Source: Diabrotica undecimpunctata
Lineage: Eukaryota; Arthropoda; Insecta; Coleoptera; Chrysomelidae
Length of the DNA: 64,000 bases
Direction of reading: 5' to 3'
Assembly (NCBI RefSeq): GCF_040954645.1
Contig: NC_092807.1
Coordinates: forward strand, 4,650,001-4,714,000
Part shown: one piece after another, positions 12,517 through 24,835 of the stretch
Layout of the letters: each line of letters opens with the position of its first letter
Numbering within the stretch: position 1 is the first letter of the stretch
The notes under the pieces: generated by a model
The model's input: the letters and a program-made list of their open reading frames with translations, nothing else
The model's database searches: none
What the model was told of the DNA's origin: nothing
Made by a program: the position numbers and the translations under genes

Positions 12517-14871
12517 TCTTCTTCTTAAAGTTCCATCTCCTATCGGAGGTTGGATATCATAACGGCTATGGTCACTTTGTTGGCTGCTGCTCTGAAAAGT
12601 TGTAGTGAACTACAGTTAAACCATTCTCTAAGGTTCCTTAGCTAGGAGATGCGTCTTCTTCCTATGCTTCTTCTTCCTTGGATCCTTCCTTGCTTAATCA
12701 TTCTCAGCAGCTCATATTTTTCTCCTCTGGTTATGTGACCCAAATACTCTAGTTTTCTTCTTTTTATGCTGTTCATAATTTCTAACTCCTTATTTAGACG
12801 TCGTAGTACCTCAGCATTGGTAATCCTTTGAACCCACTGAATTTTTAATATTCTTCTGTAACACCACATTTCGAACGCATCTATTTTTCTTATGCATTGT
12901 TTCTTCAATGTCCAAGCTTCTATTCCGTATAGTAAGATAGAAAATATGTAACATCTTAGAGCCCTCAATCTGAGATGCAACTGAAGGTCTCTGTTGGTAA
13001 GCATTGTCCTCATTTTCACAAATGCTTGCCTTGCAGTTTCAATTCGGACTTTGATTTCTTTGCTTTGGTCATTTTTGTCATCAACCCAGGTTCCCAGATA
13101 TTTGTATGTCTCTACTTTTTCTATTTGGGTTTGCTCTATCATTAATCTTTCATTTCCATGTTGCGTTTTTGAGACAATCATAAATTTAGTTTTTCTCTTA
13201 TTTATTTTTAGTCCGTATCTTATGCAATAATCGTTAATTCTATTTACCAATTCTTGTAGCGATTCCAGGGTGTCTGCCATTATAAAGGTGTCATCAGCGA
13301 ATCTTATGTTATTTACTATTCTTCCGTTTACAGAGATTCCATCACCCAGACCCACTATCGCTTCCTGGAATATGGCTTCACTGTACACGTTAAACAGTAA
13401 TGGTGACAGAACACTTTTACTCTTACTCCTCTCTTTATATCTATATTTTCGGACTTTTATTCTTCTATCTTTATATTGGCTTTATAATTCCAATACAGAT
13501 TGATAATGATTCATAAGTCTCGTCTGTCTATATCTTTGTTTCTCAGTACTTTTATTAGTTTTTCATGTCGGACCCTGTCGAATGCCTTCTCGAAGTCGAT
13601 GAAACAGGAATAAATATCTAGGTTCATATCTAAGCATCTTTGAGAGAGGACATTAAAATTAAACAATGCCTCTCCCGTTCCCAGTCCCTTGCGGAACTCA
13701 AACTGAGTATCATCCATATCATCTTCTAGTTTTCTATATAATCTTCCATGAATCACCTTTAGAAATATTTTGAGGGTATGGCTTATTAGTGATATTGTCC
13801 TATAGTCTGAACAATCTTTGGCATATACTGTTTTTGGTATTGCTACAAAGGTGGACACCAACCATTCCTGTGGGACTTCTCCAGTTTTATATACTTCATT
13901 AAATAGGTCTAGAAGTACAGGTAGAGTTTCATCGTCTAGACATTTCAGTAGTTCTGCAGGTATTTAGTCTGGACCTACAGTTTTTCCGTTTTTTGCGTTT
14001 CGTATTGCTTGTTCGATTTCCTCTATTCCTGATCTCTGGTCCCGTTTCGTTGTCGATTTCTTCCGGTTCTTGCCAATTATCCTCAAACAGATCTGTTATG
14101 TATGTCTTCCATTTTTTTAATTTCTCTTTAATTTCTATAATGATTTTTCCATTTGCGTCTTTCAGAAGGGCATCTTTCTTTTTTCTCAGTGTATTTGTCA
14201 TTTCCTTTATTTTCTTATGCATGTTAAAGCTATCATACTGTTTAGCATATGCCTCTATTTCACTGCATTGATTAGCAAGTCAGGTGGATTTGGCCTCTTT
14301 TATTTTCTTTCCTATCAATCTCTGTAGTTCCTTGTATTTTGCCTTACTCCTGCCTTTATGTTTCCTTCTTTCCTCCATTAGATCTAAGATTTCTGAAGTC
14401 ATCCATCTCTGTTTTTTTCTTAGTTTTGTCTGCAGTAGCTTTTTTTCTGCCTTTATTAAAGTTTCTTGTACCATGTTCCATTTGTTATTAACATCTGTTG
14501 TTTTTATCACGTCTTGTTTGATTTTCTTTAAGTTTTCATTTATTTCTTATTTTAAGCTCTGACGTATAGGTTCTTCTTTTATCTTTGAGACATCAAACCG
14601 TGGTATATTTGTTTGTTTTTGGATCTTCTTCAATTTTATCTGCATTATGCCTACTAATGGATTATGGTCTGAATTTATGTCAGCTTCGGGGTATGTTCTC
14701 AGAGACTTTATAGCGTTTTTATATCTAGATTTTATTAAAATGTAATCTATCTGGTTTCGAACAATGTTGTCTTCTGAATCCACAGGTGATTTCCAAGTAT
14801 AAAGTCTTCTTTTAGGTAATTTAAAATTTGTATTCATTATTACCATCTCCTCGCTTTGGCAGACTTCGACA
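12517..14871 (-). mobile_element. RTE-like LINE, endonuclease end to tail, with target duplication
   Basis: On the minus strand it starts in the C-terminal half of the endonuclease (QIDYILIKSRYKNAI, INSDHNPLVG) and passes a lysine-rich linker. The reverse transcriptase follows: FRKGLGTGEALFNF, FIDFEKAFDRV, then after a frameshift near 13400 the motif RFADDTFIMAD. It continues WTLKKQCIRKIDAFEMWCYR, YLGHITRGEKYELL and ends RRSIGRRRIS, stop. The tail is AAGAAGAAG. ACCTTTTCCATT at 12505-12516 and 14872-14883 is a 12-bp target duplication. It is closely related to the copy at 35606-36905. In-frame stops and one frameshift inactivate it. Confidence 0.88.
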
Positions 14872-14883
14872 ACCTTTTCCATT

Positions 14884-15296
14884 ACCGAGTCTAATTTCTT
14901 AAGACATCCACTTTTTCCGTTTTGTCTTAAATGGCTCCTAGCGTTTGTTTGCTTTTTCTTAGACCTTTTTTATCCACTGAAAGTTTTCTGAGGCCCATTT
15001 TAACCTCTTTTTCTTTTGGTGTTTCCTCTTTTGCTATTCTTCTTGTATTTGTGTTTCCTGCTCTTATTCGGTTAAATCATTATTGATGAAGATTATTTAA
15101 TTCTGTGTGTCTTTTAATTTACATGTACCGAACATGCTTATTTCGACGTAGCCCATATAACGGTTGTATCTCGAGACGACAATGATCTGTGTTTGGGAAC
15201 CTTCCGGATGAATCGACCGAGATGGAGATCGAGGCGCTAATGCAAGTGAATAGAGGTAGAATATTCCAGAATATTCTAGTACATAATAACTTGTAT
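14884..15296. other. Intronic DNA between LINE and foldback element
   Basis: No gene is seen. The last 180 bases are relatively GC-rich (GGAACCTTCCGGATGAATCG) and single-copy within the window. Confidence 0.35.
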
Positions 15297-18200
15297 GAGG
15301 AATTCTACAAAAAGTCGCACCTTAACTGGAGCCAAATATGGTGATATTGCAATTTGCTGCCCGTACCACGCAGTAACAATTTTTTTTCTGTAGGTTGATA
15401 CCAAAAAACATGTTTTCAGGTGCGAGCCTCAAAAAAAAGGCAAATTTAAGTTTTTTCCAACAAAAAACTGATGATTTGTTCGCTAAAGCTATTTCATTCT
15501 TCTAGCGATCTGCCTCGAAAAACGAGTGAAAGAGACTTCTATACTTAGAGCACACGTACATATCAGGTACCAATCGCTTCGTCTTGGTCTCCAGAAGGAA
15601 CTCTGACCCTTTGAAGAGCCAAGAAACACCTGCTTAAAGCGTGGCAATGGGTTATACAGTCACTAAAATCGACGTTTTTTTTTCGCGATTTTACCCGAAA
15701 ATAGATTAAAAGATACCTCTATAGTTGGAGCACACATACATATTAGGTACCAATCGCTTCATCTTGGTCCCCAGAATAAACTCTGACTCTTTGAAGAACC
15801 AAAAAAAAGCTCAAGGGTGGCAAACGGTTATTCAGTCCCTAAAATCGACGTTTTTTTCATTTTTTCGCGATTTTATCCGAAAATAGATTAAAAGATACCT
15901 TGGATAGTTGGAGCACACATACATATTAGGTACCAATCGCTTCGTCTTGATCCCCAGAATGAATTCTGACCATTTGAAGAACCAAGAAACACCTGCTCAA
16001 AGCATGGCAAGCGGTTATTCAGTCCCTAAAATCGACGTTTTTTTTTCATTTTTTCGCGATTTTACCGGAAAATCAAGTTAAAATGACTTCCGTAAGTGAA
16101 GTTCATCTACCTATCGGAAGCTGGTGACTTGATCCTCAGTATGTAGCCTGATCCGTCATCAAATTATAGATAGTAAATTGTAATATAGCTGAAAACCTTC
16201 ACATATTAATTTATCGTGTTTTAAGTAAGAAAATACGATTCAATTTTTTTTCTTCTTTTTTTTATAACAAACTTTCTATATTATATCTATATATTTGCCA
16301 CGCTTTGAGCAGGTGTTTCTTGGTTCTTCAAAGGGTTAGAGTTCCTTTTGGGGACCAAGACAAAGCGATTGGTACCGGATATGTACGTGTGCTCCAACTA
16401 TACAGGTCTCTTTTAATCTATTTTCGGATAAAATCGCGAAAACATGAAAAAAACGTCGATTTTAGTGACTGAATAACCGCTTGCCACGCTTTGAGCAGGT
16501 GTTTCTTGGCTCTTCAAAGGGTCAGAGTTCCTTCTGGGGACCAAGACGAAGCGATTGGTACCTAATATGTATGTGTGCTCCAACTATAGAGGTATCTTTT
16601 AATCTATTTTCGGGTAAAATCGCGAAAAAATGAAAAAAACGTCGATTTTAGTGACTGAATAACCGCTTGCCACGCTTTGAGCAGGTGTTTGTTGGCTTTT
16701 CAAAGGGTCAGAGTTCCTTCTGGGGACCAAGACGAAGCGATTGGTACCTAATATGTATGTGTGCTCCAACTATAGAGGTATCTTTTAATCTATTTTCGGG
16801 TAAAATCGCGAAAAAATGAAAAAAACGTCGATTTTAGTGACTGAATAACCGCTTGCCACGCTTTGAGCAGGTGTTTCTTGGCTCTTCAAAGGGTCAGAGT
16901 TCCTTCTGGGGACCAAGACGAAGCGATTGGTACCTAATATGTATGTGTGCTCCAACTATAGAGGTATCTTTTAATCTATTTTCGGGTAAAATCGCGAAAA
17001 AATGAAAAAAACGTCGATTTTAGTGACTGAATAACCGCTTGCCACGCTTTGAGCAGGTGTTTGTTGGCTTTTCAAAGGATCAGAGTTCCTTCTGGGGACC
17101 AAGACGAAGCGATTGGTACCTAATATGTATGTGTGCTCCAACTATAGAGGTATCTTTTAATCTATTTTCGGGTAAAATCGCGAAAAAATGAAAAAAACGT
17201 CGATTTTAGTGACTGAATAACCGCTTGCCACGCTTTGAGCAGGTGTTTGTTGGCTTTTCAAAGGGTCAGAGTTCCTTCTGGGGACCAAGACGAAGCGATT
17301 GGTACCTAATATGTATGTGTGCTCCAACTATAGAGGTATCTTTTAATCTATTTTCGGGTAAAATCGCGAAAAAATGAAAAAAACGTCGATTTTAGTGACT
17401 GAATAACCGCTTGCCACGCTTTGAGCAGGTGTTTCTTGGCTCTTCAAAGGGTCAGAGTTCCTTCTGGGGACCAAGACGAAGCGATTGGTACCTAATATGT
17501 ATGTGTGCTCCAACTATAGAGGTATCTTTTAATCTATTTTCGGGTAAAATCGCGAAAAAATGAAAAAAACGTCGATTTTAGTGACTGAATAACCGCTTGC
17601 CACGCTTTGAGCAGGTGTTTGTTGGCTTTTCAAAGGGTCAGAGTTCCTTCTGGGGACCAAGACGAAGCGATTGGTACCTAATATGTATGTGTGCTCCAAC
17701 TATAGAGGTATCTTTTAATCTATTTTCGGGTAAAATCGCGAAAAAATGAAAAAAACGTCGATTTTAGTGACTGAATAACCGCTTGCCACGCTTTGAGCAG
17801 GTGTTTCTTGGCTCTTCAAAGGGTCAGAGTTCCTTCTGGGGACCAAGACGAAGCGATTGGTACCTAATATGTATGTGTGCTCCAACTATAGAGGTATCTT
17901 TTAATCTATTTTCGGGTAAAATCGCGAAAAAATGAAAAAAACGTCGATTTTAGTGACTGAATAACCGCTTGCCACGCTTTGAGCAGGTGTTTGTTGGCTT
18001 TTCAAAGGGTCAGAGTTCCTTCTGGGGACCAAGACGAAGCGATTGGTACCTAATATGTATGTGTGCTCCAACTATAGAGGTATCTTTTAATCTATTTTCG
18101 GGTAAAATCGCGAAAAAATGAAAAAAACGTCGATTTTAGTGACTGAATAACCGCTTGCCACGCTTTGAGCAGGTGTTTGTTGGCTTTTCAAAGGGTCAGA

Positions 18201-21200
18201 GTTCCTTCTGGGGACCAAGACGAAGCGATTGGTACCTAATATGTATGTGTGCTCCAACTATAGAGGTATCTTTTAATCTATTTTCGGGTAAAATCGCGAA
18301 AAAATGAAAAAAACGTCGATTTTAGTGACTGAATAACCGCTTGCCACGCTTTGAGCAGGTGTTTCTTGGCTCTTCAAAGGGTCAGAGTTCCTTCTGGGGA
18401 CCAAGACGAAGCGATTGGTACCTAATATGTATGTGTGCTCCAACTATAGAGGTATCTTTTAATCTATTTTCGGGTAAAATCGCGAAAAAATGAAAAAAAC
18501 GTCGATTTTAGTGACTGAATAACCGCTTGCCACGCTTTGAGCAGGTGTTTCTTGGCTCTTCAAAGGGTCAGAGTTCCTTCTGGGGACCAAGACGAAGCGA
18601 TTGGTACCTAATATGTATGTGTGCTCCAACTATAGAGGTATCTTTTAATCTATTTTCGGGTAAAATCGCGAAAAAATGAAAAAAACGTCGATTTTAGTGA
18701 CTGAATAACCGCTTGCCACGTTTTGAGCAGGTGTTTCTTGGCTCTTCAAAGGGTCAGAGTTTCATTCTGGAGATCAAGACGAAGCGATTGGTACCTGATA
18801 TGTACGTGTGCTCCAACTATAGAGGTATCTTTTAATCTATTTTCGGGTAAAATCGCGAAAAAATGAAAAAAACGTCGATTTTAGTGACTGAATAACCGCT
18901 TGCCACGCTTTGAGCAGGTGTTTGTTGGCTTTTCAAAGGGTCAGAGTTCCTTCTGGGGACCAAGACGAAGCGATTGGTACCTAATATGTATGTGTGCTCC
19001 AACTATAGAGGTATCTTTTAATCTATTTTCGGGTAAAATCGCGAAAAAATGAAAAAAACGTCGATTTTAGTGACTGAATAACCGCTTGCCACGCTTTGAG
19101 CAGGTGTTTCTTGGCTCTTCAAAGGGTCAGAGTTCCTTCTGGGGACCAAGACGAAGCGATTGGTACCTAATATGTATGTGTGCTCCAACTATAGAGGTAT
19201 CTTTTAATCTATTTTCGGGTAAAATCGCGAAAAAATGAAAAAAACGTCGATTTTAGTGACTGAATAACCGCTTGCCACGCTTTGAGCAGGTGTTTGTTGG
19301 CTTTTCAAAGGGTCAGAGTTCCTTCTGGGGACCAAGACGAAGCGATTGGTACCTAATATGTATGTGTGCTCCAACTATAGAGGTATCTTTTAATCTATTT
19401 TCGGGTAAAATCGCGAAAAAATGAAAAAAACGTCGATTTTAGTGACTGAATAACCGCTTGCCACGCTTTGAGCAGGTGTTTGTTGGCTTTTCAAAGGGTC
19501 AGAGTTCCTTCTGGGGACCAAGACGAAGCGATTGGTACCTAATATGTATGTGTGCTCCAACTATAGAGGTATCTTTTAATCTATTTTCGGGTAAAATCGC
19601 GAAAAAATGAAAAAAACGTCGATTTTAGTGACTGAATAACCGCTTGCCACGCTTTGAGCAGGTGTTTCTTGGCTCTTCAAAGGGTCAGAGTTCCTTCTGG
19701 GGACCAAGACGAAGCGATTGGTACCTAATATGTATGTGTGCTCCAACTATAGAGGTATCTTTTAATCTATTTTCGGGTAAAATCGCGAAAAAATGAAAAA
19801 AACGTCGATTTTAGTGACTGAATAACCGCTTGCCACGTTTTGAGCAGGTGTTTCTTGGCTCTTCAAAGGGTCAGAGTTTCATTCTGGAGATCAAGACGAA
19901 GCGATTGGTACCTGATATGTACGTGTGCTCCAACTATAGAGGTATCTTTTAATCTATTTTCGGGTAAAATCGCGAAAAAATGAAAAAAACGTCGATTTTA
20001 GTGACTGAATAACCGCTTGCCACGCTTTGAGCAGGTGTTTCTTGGCTCTTCAAAGGGTCAGAGTTCCTTCTGGGGACCAAGACGAAGCGATTGGTACCTA
20101 ATATGTATGTGTGCTCCAACTATAGAGGTATCTTTTAATCTATTTTCGGGTAAAATCGCGAAAAAATGAAAAAAACGTCGATTTTAGTGACTGAATAACC
20201 GCTTGCCACGTTTTGAGCAGGTGTTTCTTGGCTCTTCAAAGGGTCAGAGTTTCATTCTGGAGATCAAGACGAAGCGATTGGTACCTGATATGTACGTGTG
20301 CTCCAACTATAGAGGTATCTTTTAATCTATTTTCGGGTAAAATCGCGAAAAAATGAAAAAAACGTCGATTTTAGTGACTGAATAACCGCTTGCCACGCTT
20401 TGAGCAGGTGTTTGTTGGCTTTTCAAAGGGTCAGAGTTCCTTCTGGGGACCAAGACGAAGCGATTGGTACCTAATATGTATGTGTGCTCCAACTATAGAG
20501 GTATCTTTTAATCTATTTTCGGGTAAAATCGCGAAAAAATGAAAAAAACGTCGATTTTAGTGACTGAATAACCGCTTGCCACGCTTTGAGCAGGTGTTTC
20601 TTGGCTCTTCAAAGGGTCAGAGTTCCTTCTGGGGACCAAGACGAAGCGATTGGTACCTAATATGTATGTGTGCTCCAACTATAGAGGTATCTTTTAATCT
20701 ATTTTCGGGTAAAATCGCGAAAAAATGAAAAAAACGTCGATTTTAGTGACTGAATAACCGCTTGCCACGCTTTGAGCAGGTGTTTGTTGGCTTTTCAAAG
20801 GGTCAGAGTTCCTTCTGGGGACCAAGACGAAGCGATTGGTACCTAATATGTATGTGTGCTCCAACTATAGAGGTATCTTTTAATCTATTTTCGGGTAAAA
20901 TCGCGAAAAAATGAAAAAAACGTCGATTTTAGTGACTGAATAACCGCTTGCCACGCTTTGAGCAGGTGTTTGTTGGCTTTTCAAAGGGTCAGAGTTCCTT
21001 CTGGGGACCAAGACGAAGCGATTGGTACCTAATATGTATGTGTGCTCCAACTATAGAGGTATCTTTTAATCTATTTTCGGGTAAAATCGCGAAAAAATGA
21101 AAAAAACGTCGATTTTAGTGACTGAATAACCGCTTGCCACGCTTTGAGCAGGTGTTTGTTGGCTTTTCAAAGGGTCAGAGTTCCTTCTGGGGACCAAGAC

Positions 21201-22410
21201 GAAGCGATTGGTACCTAATATGTATGTGTGCTCCAACTATAGAGGTATCTTTTAATCTATTTTCGGGTAAAATCGCGAAAAAATGAAAAAAACGTCGATT
21301 TTAGTGACTGAATAACCGCTTGCCACGCTTTGAGCAGGTGTTTCTTGGCTCTTCAAAGGGTCAGAGTTCCTTCTGGGGACCAAGACGAAGCGATTGGTAC
21401 CTAATATGTATGTGTGCTCCAACTATAGAGGTATCTTTTAATCTATTTTCGGGTAAAATCGCGAAAAAATGAAAAAAACGTCGATTTTAGTGACTGAATA
21501 ACCGCTTGCCACGCTTTGAGCAGGTGTTTGTTGGCTTTTCAAAGGGTCAGAGTTCCTTCTGGGGACCAAGACGAAGCGATTGGTACCTAATATGTATGTG
21601 TGCTCCAACTATAGAGGTATCTTTTAATCTATTTTCGGGTAAAATCGCGAAAAAATGAAAAAAACGTCGATTTTAGTGACTGAATAACCGCTTGCCACGC
21701 TTTGAGCAGGTGTTTGTTGGCTTTTCAAAGGGTCAGAGTTCCTTCTGGGGACCAAGACGAAGCGATTGGTACCTAATATGTATGTGTGCTCCAACTATAG
21801 AGGTATCTTTTAATCTATTTTCGGGTAAAATCGCGAAAAAATGAAAAAAACGTCGATTTTAGTGACTGAATAACCGCTTGCCACGCTTTGAGCAGGTGTT
21901 TCTTGGCTCTTCAAAGGGTCAGAGTTCCTTCTGGGGACCAAGACGAAGCGATTGGTACCTAATATGTATGTGTGCTCCAACTATAGAGGTATCTTTTAAT
22001 CTATTTTCGGGTAAAATCGCGAAAAAATGAAAAAAACGTCGATTTTAGTGACTGAATAACCGCTTGCCACGTTTTGAGCAGGTGTTTCTTGGCTCTTCAA
22101 AGGGTCAGAGTTTCATTCTGGAGATCAAGACGAAGCGATTGGTACCTGATATGTACGTGTGCTCCAACTATAGAGGTATCTTTCACTCGTTTTTCGATGC
22201 AGATCGCTAGAAGAATGAAATAGCTTTAGCGAACAAATCAGTTTTTGTTGGAAAAAACTTAAATTTGCCTTTTCTTTTAGGCTCGCACCTGAAAACATGT
22301 TTTTTGGTATTAACCTACAGAAAACAATTGTTACTGCGGGGTACGGGCAGCAAATTGCAATATCACCATATTTGGCTCCAGTTAAGGTGCGAATTTTTGT
22401 AGAATTCCTC
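15297..22410. mobile_element. 7.1-kb foldback element with satellite arms
   Basis: The ends are inverted copies of about 230 bp: GAGGAATTCTACAAAAA at 15297 and its reverse complement ending at 22410, with one difference in the first 37 positions. Inside each end is a tandem array in opposite orientation: 3 degenerate units on the left (about 15529-16083) and 32 on the right (16295 to about 22183). A 210-bp unique centre separates them. GTAT abuts both ends (15293-15296 and 22411-22414), a possible 4-bp target duplication. No coding frame is present, so movement would have needed an enzyme supplied elsewhere. It lies in intron 3 of the transporter. Confidence 0.88.
16295..22183 (+). repeat. 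186-bp satellite array, 32 units
   Basis: Unit starts (TTGCCACG) step by 186 bp from 16295, with 187 bp for one subtype. Subtypes are A (TTTCTTGGCTCTTC), B (TTTGTTGGCTTTTC), C (GTTTTGAGCAGG with TTTCATTCTGGAGATC, one base longer) and D, the divergent first unit. Within a subtype, copies look almost identical. Each unit contains the inverted pair TAAAATCG ... CGATTTTA around an A-rich loop. Confidence 0.95.
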
Positions 22411-22560
22411 GTATATATAAGTAGGGCTGATAATAGCTAAGTTTTAGTTGATAAGATATTATCGTGCTGTAAACCTATAAATAAATATATTTATATTAAT
22501 TAGAACTGCTTGTTTTATTGGTAAAACGCTATATATATTTATTTTGTGTAATCAATTTTT
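22411..22560. other. Short AT-rich spacer
   Basis: Nothing recognised between the two foldback elements. Confidence 0.4.
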
Positions 22561-22938
22561 GAACTTTGATAAAATAAAGGCAGATATCGAGCACAGTTTT
22601 ATTAATTAAATATTGCCCAAGTAATTTCGCTCACTAGAGCATCTTCAGGGGCATTTCGTCAATTTTGGGCTATCCAACAATCGTAGAATCTCATAAACAT
22701 AAAATTAAACATAACACCACACTAAACAAGGACAAGCAGTTTAAAATTATTTAAAAAGTCGAAGCTACATTCTGGTAGGCAACAGGAGAGAGAGAGAGAG
22801 AGAGATTCTCTCGCCTGTTGCCTACCAGAATGCCTTGACGAAATGCCCCAGAAGATGCTCTAGGGAGCGAAAGTACTTGGGCAAGATTTAATTAATAAAA
22901 CTGTGTTCGATATCTGCCTTTCATTTTATCAAAGTTCA
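22561..22938. mobile_element. Small foldback element with palindromic GA-rich tip
   Basis: The outer arms 22561-22663 and about 22826-22938 are inverted copies: GAACTTTGATAAAAT inward to GCATTTCGTCAA, with the shared block GCAGATATCGA. A second, inner palindrome at 22768-22832 has arms CATTCTGGTAGGCAACAGG around (GA)n. It lies about 285 bp inside intron 3 from the exon-3 donor. No coding capacity. Confidence 0.8.
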
Positions 22939-23223
22939 TTTATTCGAGCATTCAACCTTATATCAATTTAATCAATTTTTGTCTGCCATATTTTTACGTT
23001 CTATTAGACACGTGTTTCTTCTTAGTTTCTTAAATTTTTCCATTTATTTTTTATATCTGATTTCGTAGATTATCGTAAGTGTTTTTTGTAAAGACATGGA
23101 AATATGTGTACCAAGTTTGATTTGCAATATTTGTACTTTTAGACTACTTAAATTTTTATTAATAATGAAAAATCAATGTCTTAAGATGAAATATCAGTAT
23201 CCAGTAGTAAAAAATGAACTTAC

Positions 23224-23379
23224 ATGTCAACACCATCACAAAAATGAAAGAAAGAAAGTCTGGATACGGGGACATGAACGAAATATCCATGGGCATCCAT
23301 CTTCGTAGCGTATCCTTGATTTGGCCACCTATCAGAGCATCGATGTAGTTGCTCATGCCACTAGCAACACTGGCAGTAC
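23224..23379 (-). CDS. Cationic amino acid transporter, coding exon 3
   Basis: This 156-bp exon encodes residues 120-171. It begins TASVASGMSNYIDALIGGQI, an extracellular loop, and enters the next membrane helix at PDFLSFIFVMVLT. The acceptor is CTTTTTCAG|GTACTG, the donor is TTGACAT|GTAAGT, and both introns are phase 1. Joined to exon 2 it gives ILEYIIGTASVA, matching the LEY.IGT.SVA motif of CAT proteins. Intron 3, which follows, is 16.8 kb and holds the large satellite foldback. Confidence 0.92.
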
Positions 23380-23839
23380 CTGAAAAAGATCAAATCCCCT
23401 TAATTAAGAAATTAGCATGAGTAAAAAATAAAAATTTAAATGTGAATTAAAATTTCGAATTTATTTAACTTTATTTAAAAAATATTTAGTGACGAAGCCA
23501 CTAAATGGCAACAGGATGTCCATAAGCAATGAATTTCAGCTGACTTGGAAATACTTGTTTTAAATGATGTCATACTTCCATGGTAAAATTTGGTGGTTTT
23601 CTTGTATGTAATAATTCTTACTTACTTCTAATACCTCTTAGAAAAGAAACCACCAAGGAGGAAATAATCAGCAAATTATCACAGAAAAGAAGATTTATTA
23701 CAAAATAAACGGCACACTATGGGATAAACAGTTCATCAAGAATACAAAACGAGAATTTAACATGTTAAGTACCACCATATTGAAAATTTTAATATCTTCA
23801 TTGGCCGATCACTTTTTTCTATTACTTTCTAATCAAAAT
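23380..23839. other. Intron 2, proximal to exon 3
   Basis: This holds the acceptor and polypyrimidine tract of exon 3 (CTTTTTCAG, minus strand) at 23380-23392. The remainder is AT-rich. The stretch at about 23640-23780 may be decayed LINE sequence but is not secure. Confidence 0.35.
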
Positions 23840-24835
23840 CTAACCCTCTAAAATCTAACGTGTCGGCAAATCCAACAAGCGAATTTGTCGCCGTGGCTTG
23901 CGTTTTTCTACGATCTTCCATTTTTTGTTTCGTTTTTCTACTAATTTTTGTTCTTTTCTATGTTTAGGGCCAAATTTTTCCCGAGCTTGTGTTAATGTAT
24001 CTACTACTTCTTCGTTTAGGTTATTTACGTCTTCTCTTGTTGTATTTCTAAGTAAGTTACTGGTGCTATTTTTTTCAAAGTCAAGTTCATTCGTTGGGGG
24101 CATCCAAGGTTTGAATTTTTTACTTTTTATCATCTTTAGTCTTTCTTGCTTAATATTGATTTCTACAGTTGCTCGGACCATTCTATGATCGCTTGCAACC
24201 GAAAATTATCTTTGACTATATGTTTTTTGTCAGTGATGATGAAGTCGATCTCATTTTTTGTCTTACCATCGGGGCTCTTCCAAGTCCATCTTCTATGGAT
24301 CTTCTTATAGAAGAAGCTATTCATTAAATATAGATTGTTTTCTAATAGGAAATTTAAGAGTATTTCGCCCCTTTCGTTTCTACCTGGTGTGCCAAAATTT
24401 CCGAGGGCATTTTCAGCTGGGTCAGTGCTTATTCCTATTTTGGCATTAAAGTCGCCACATATTACCGTAAAATGTTCTTGGTCTTCTGAAACAGCTGTGT
24501 ACAAGTCATCATAGAACTATTTCTTCGTCAGCGTGACTTGATGTTGGTGCATAGACTTGAATGATCTTTATGGAGTAACGGGTGTTTAGTTGTAATTTTG
24601 CAAGTATAACTCTTGTGGAAACTGCTTTTACTGATACGATATTCTCACGAATAGTAATTGCAAATTGTGCAGGGTGTATCCGATTGGTAGTGTGCGCCAT
24701 ATTCGAGCTTTGGGCGGTTCCTTTGGGATCCTTGAGTCCGCGCACCAGTGTAGTTATTAACCGGTCAGATTTTTCGAACTCCTATAAGGCTACACACCCT
24801 ACCAGATTTCTGGAAGCCTTACTTTTTAGAGTAAC
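23840..24835 (-). mobile_element. LINE endonuclease fragment
   Basis: Three minus-strand frames follow one another: 24745-24509 (TRVILAKLQLNTRYSIKIIQ, then VYAPTS), 24504-24163 (VICGDFNAKIG, RRWTWKSPDGKTKNEIDFII) and 24181-23855 (ASDHRMVRATVEI and a lysine-rich linker). QVYAP, GDFNAK, IDFI and SDHR are the apurinic-type endonuclease motifs of non-LTR elements. Frameshifts separate the frames near 24505 and 24175. It lacks the reverse transcriptase, which is unusual because LINE copies normally lose their 5' end; a later deletion is likely. Confidence 0.8.

Noticed and set aside
12642..13388. An intact reverse transcriptase gene
   Set aside because: It is the C-terminal part of a 5'-truncated LINE with earlier frameshifts in the same copy.
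16295..22183. A CRISPR-like array or a tandem gene array
   Set aside because: The units are contiguous 186-bp satellite monomers without unique spacers and without a maintained reading frame. The genome is that of an insect.
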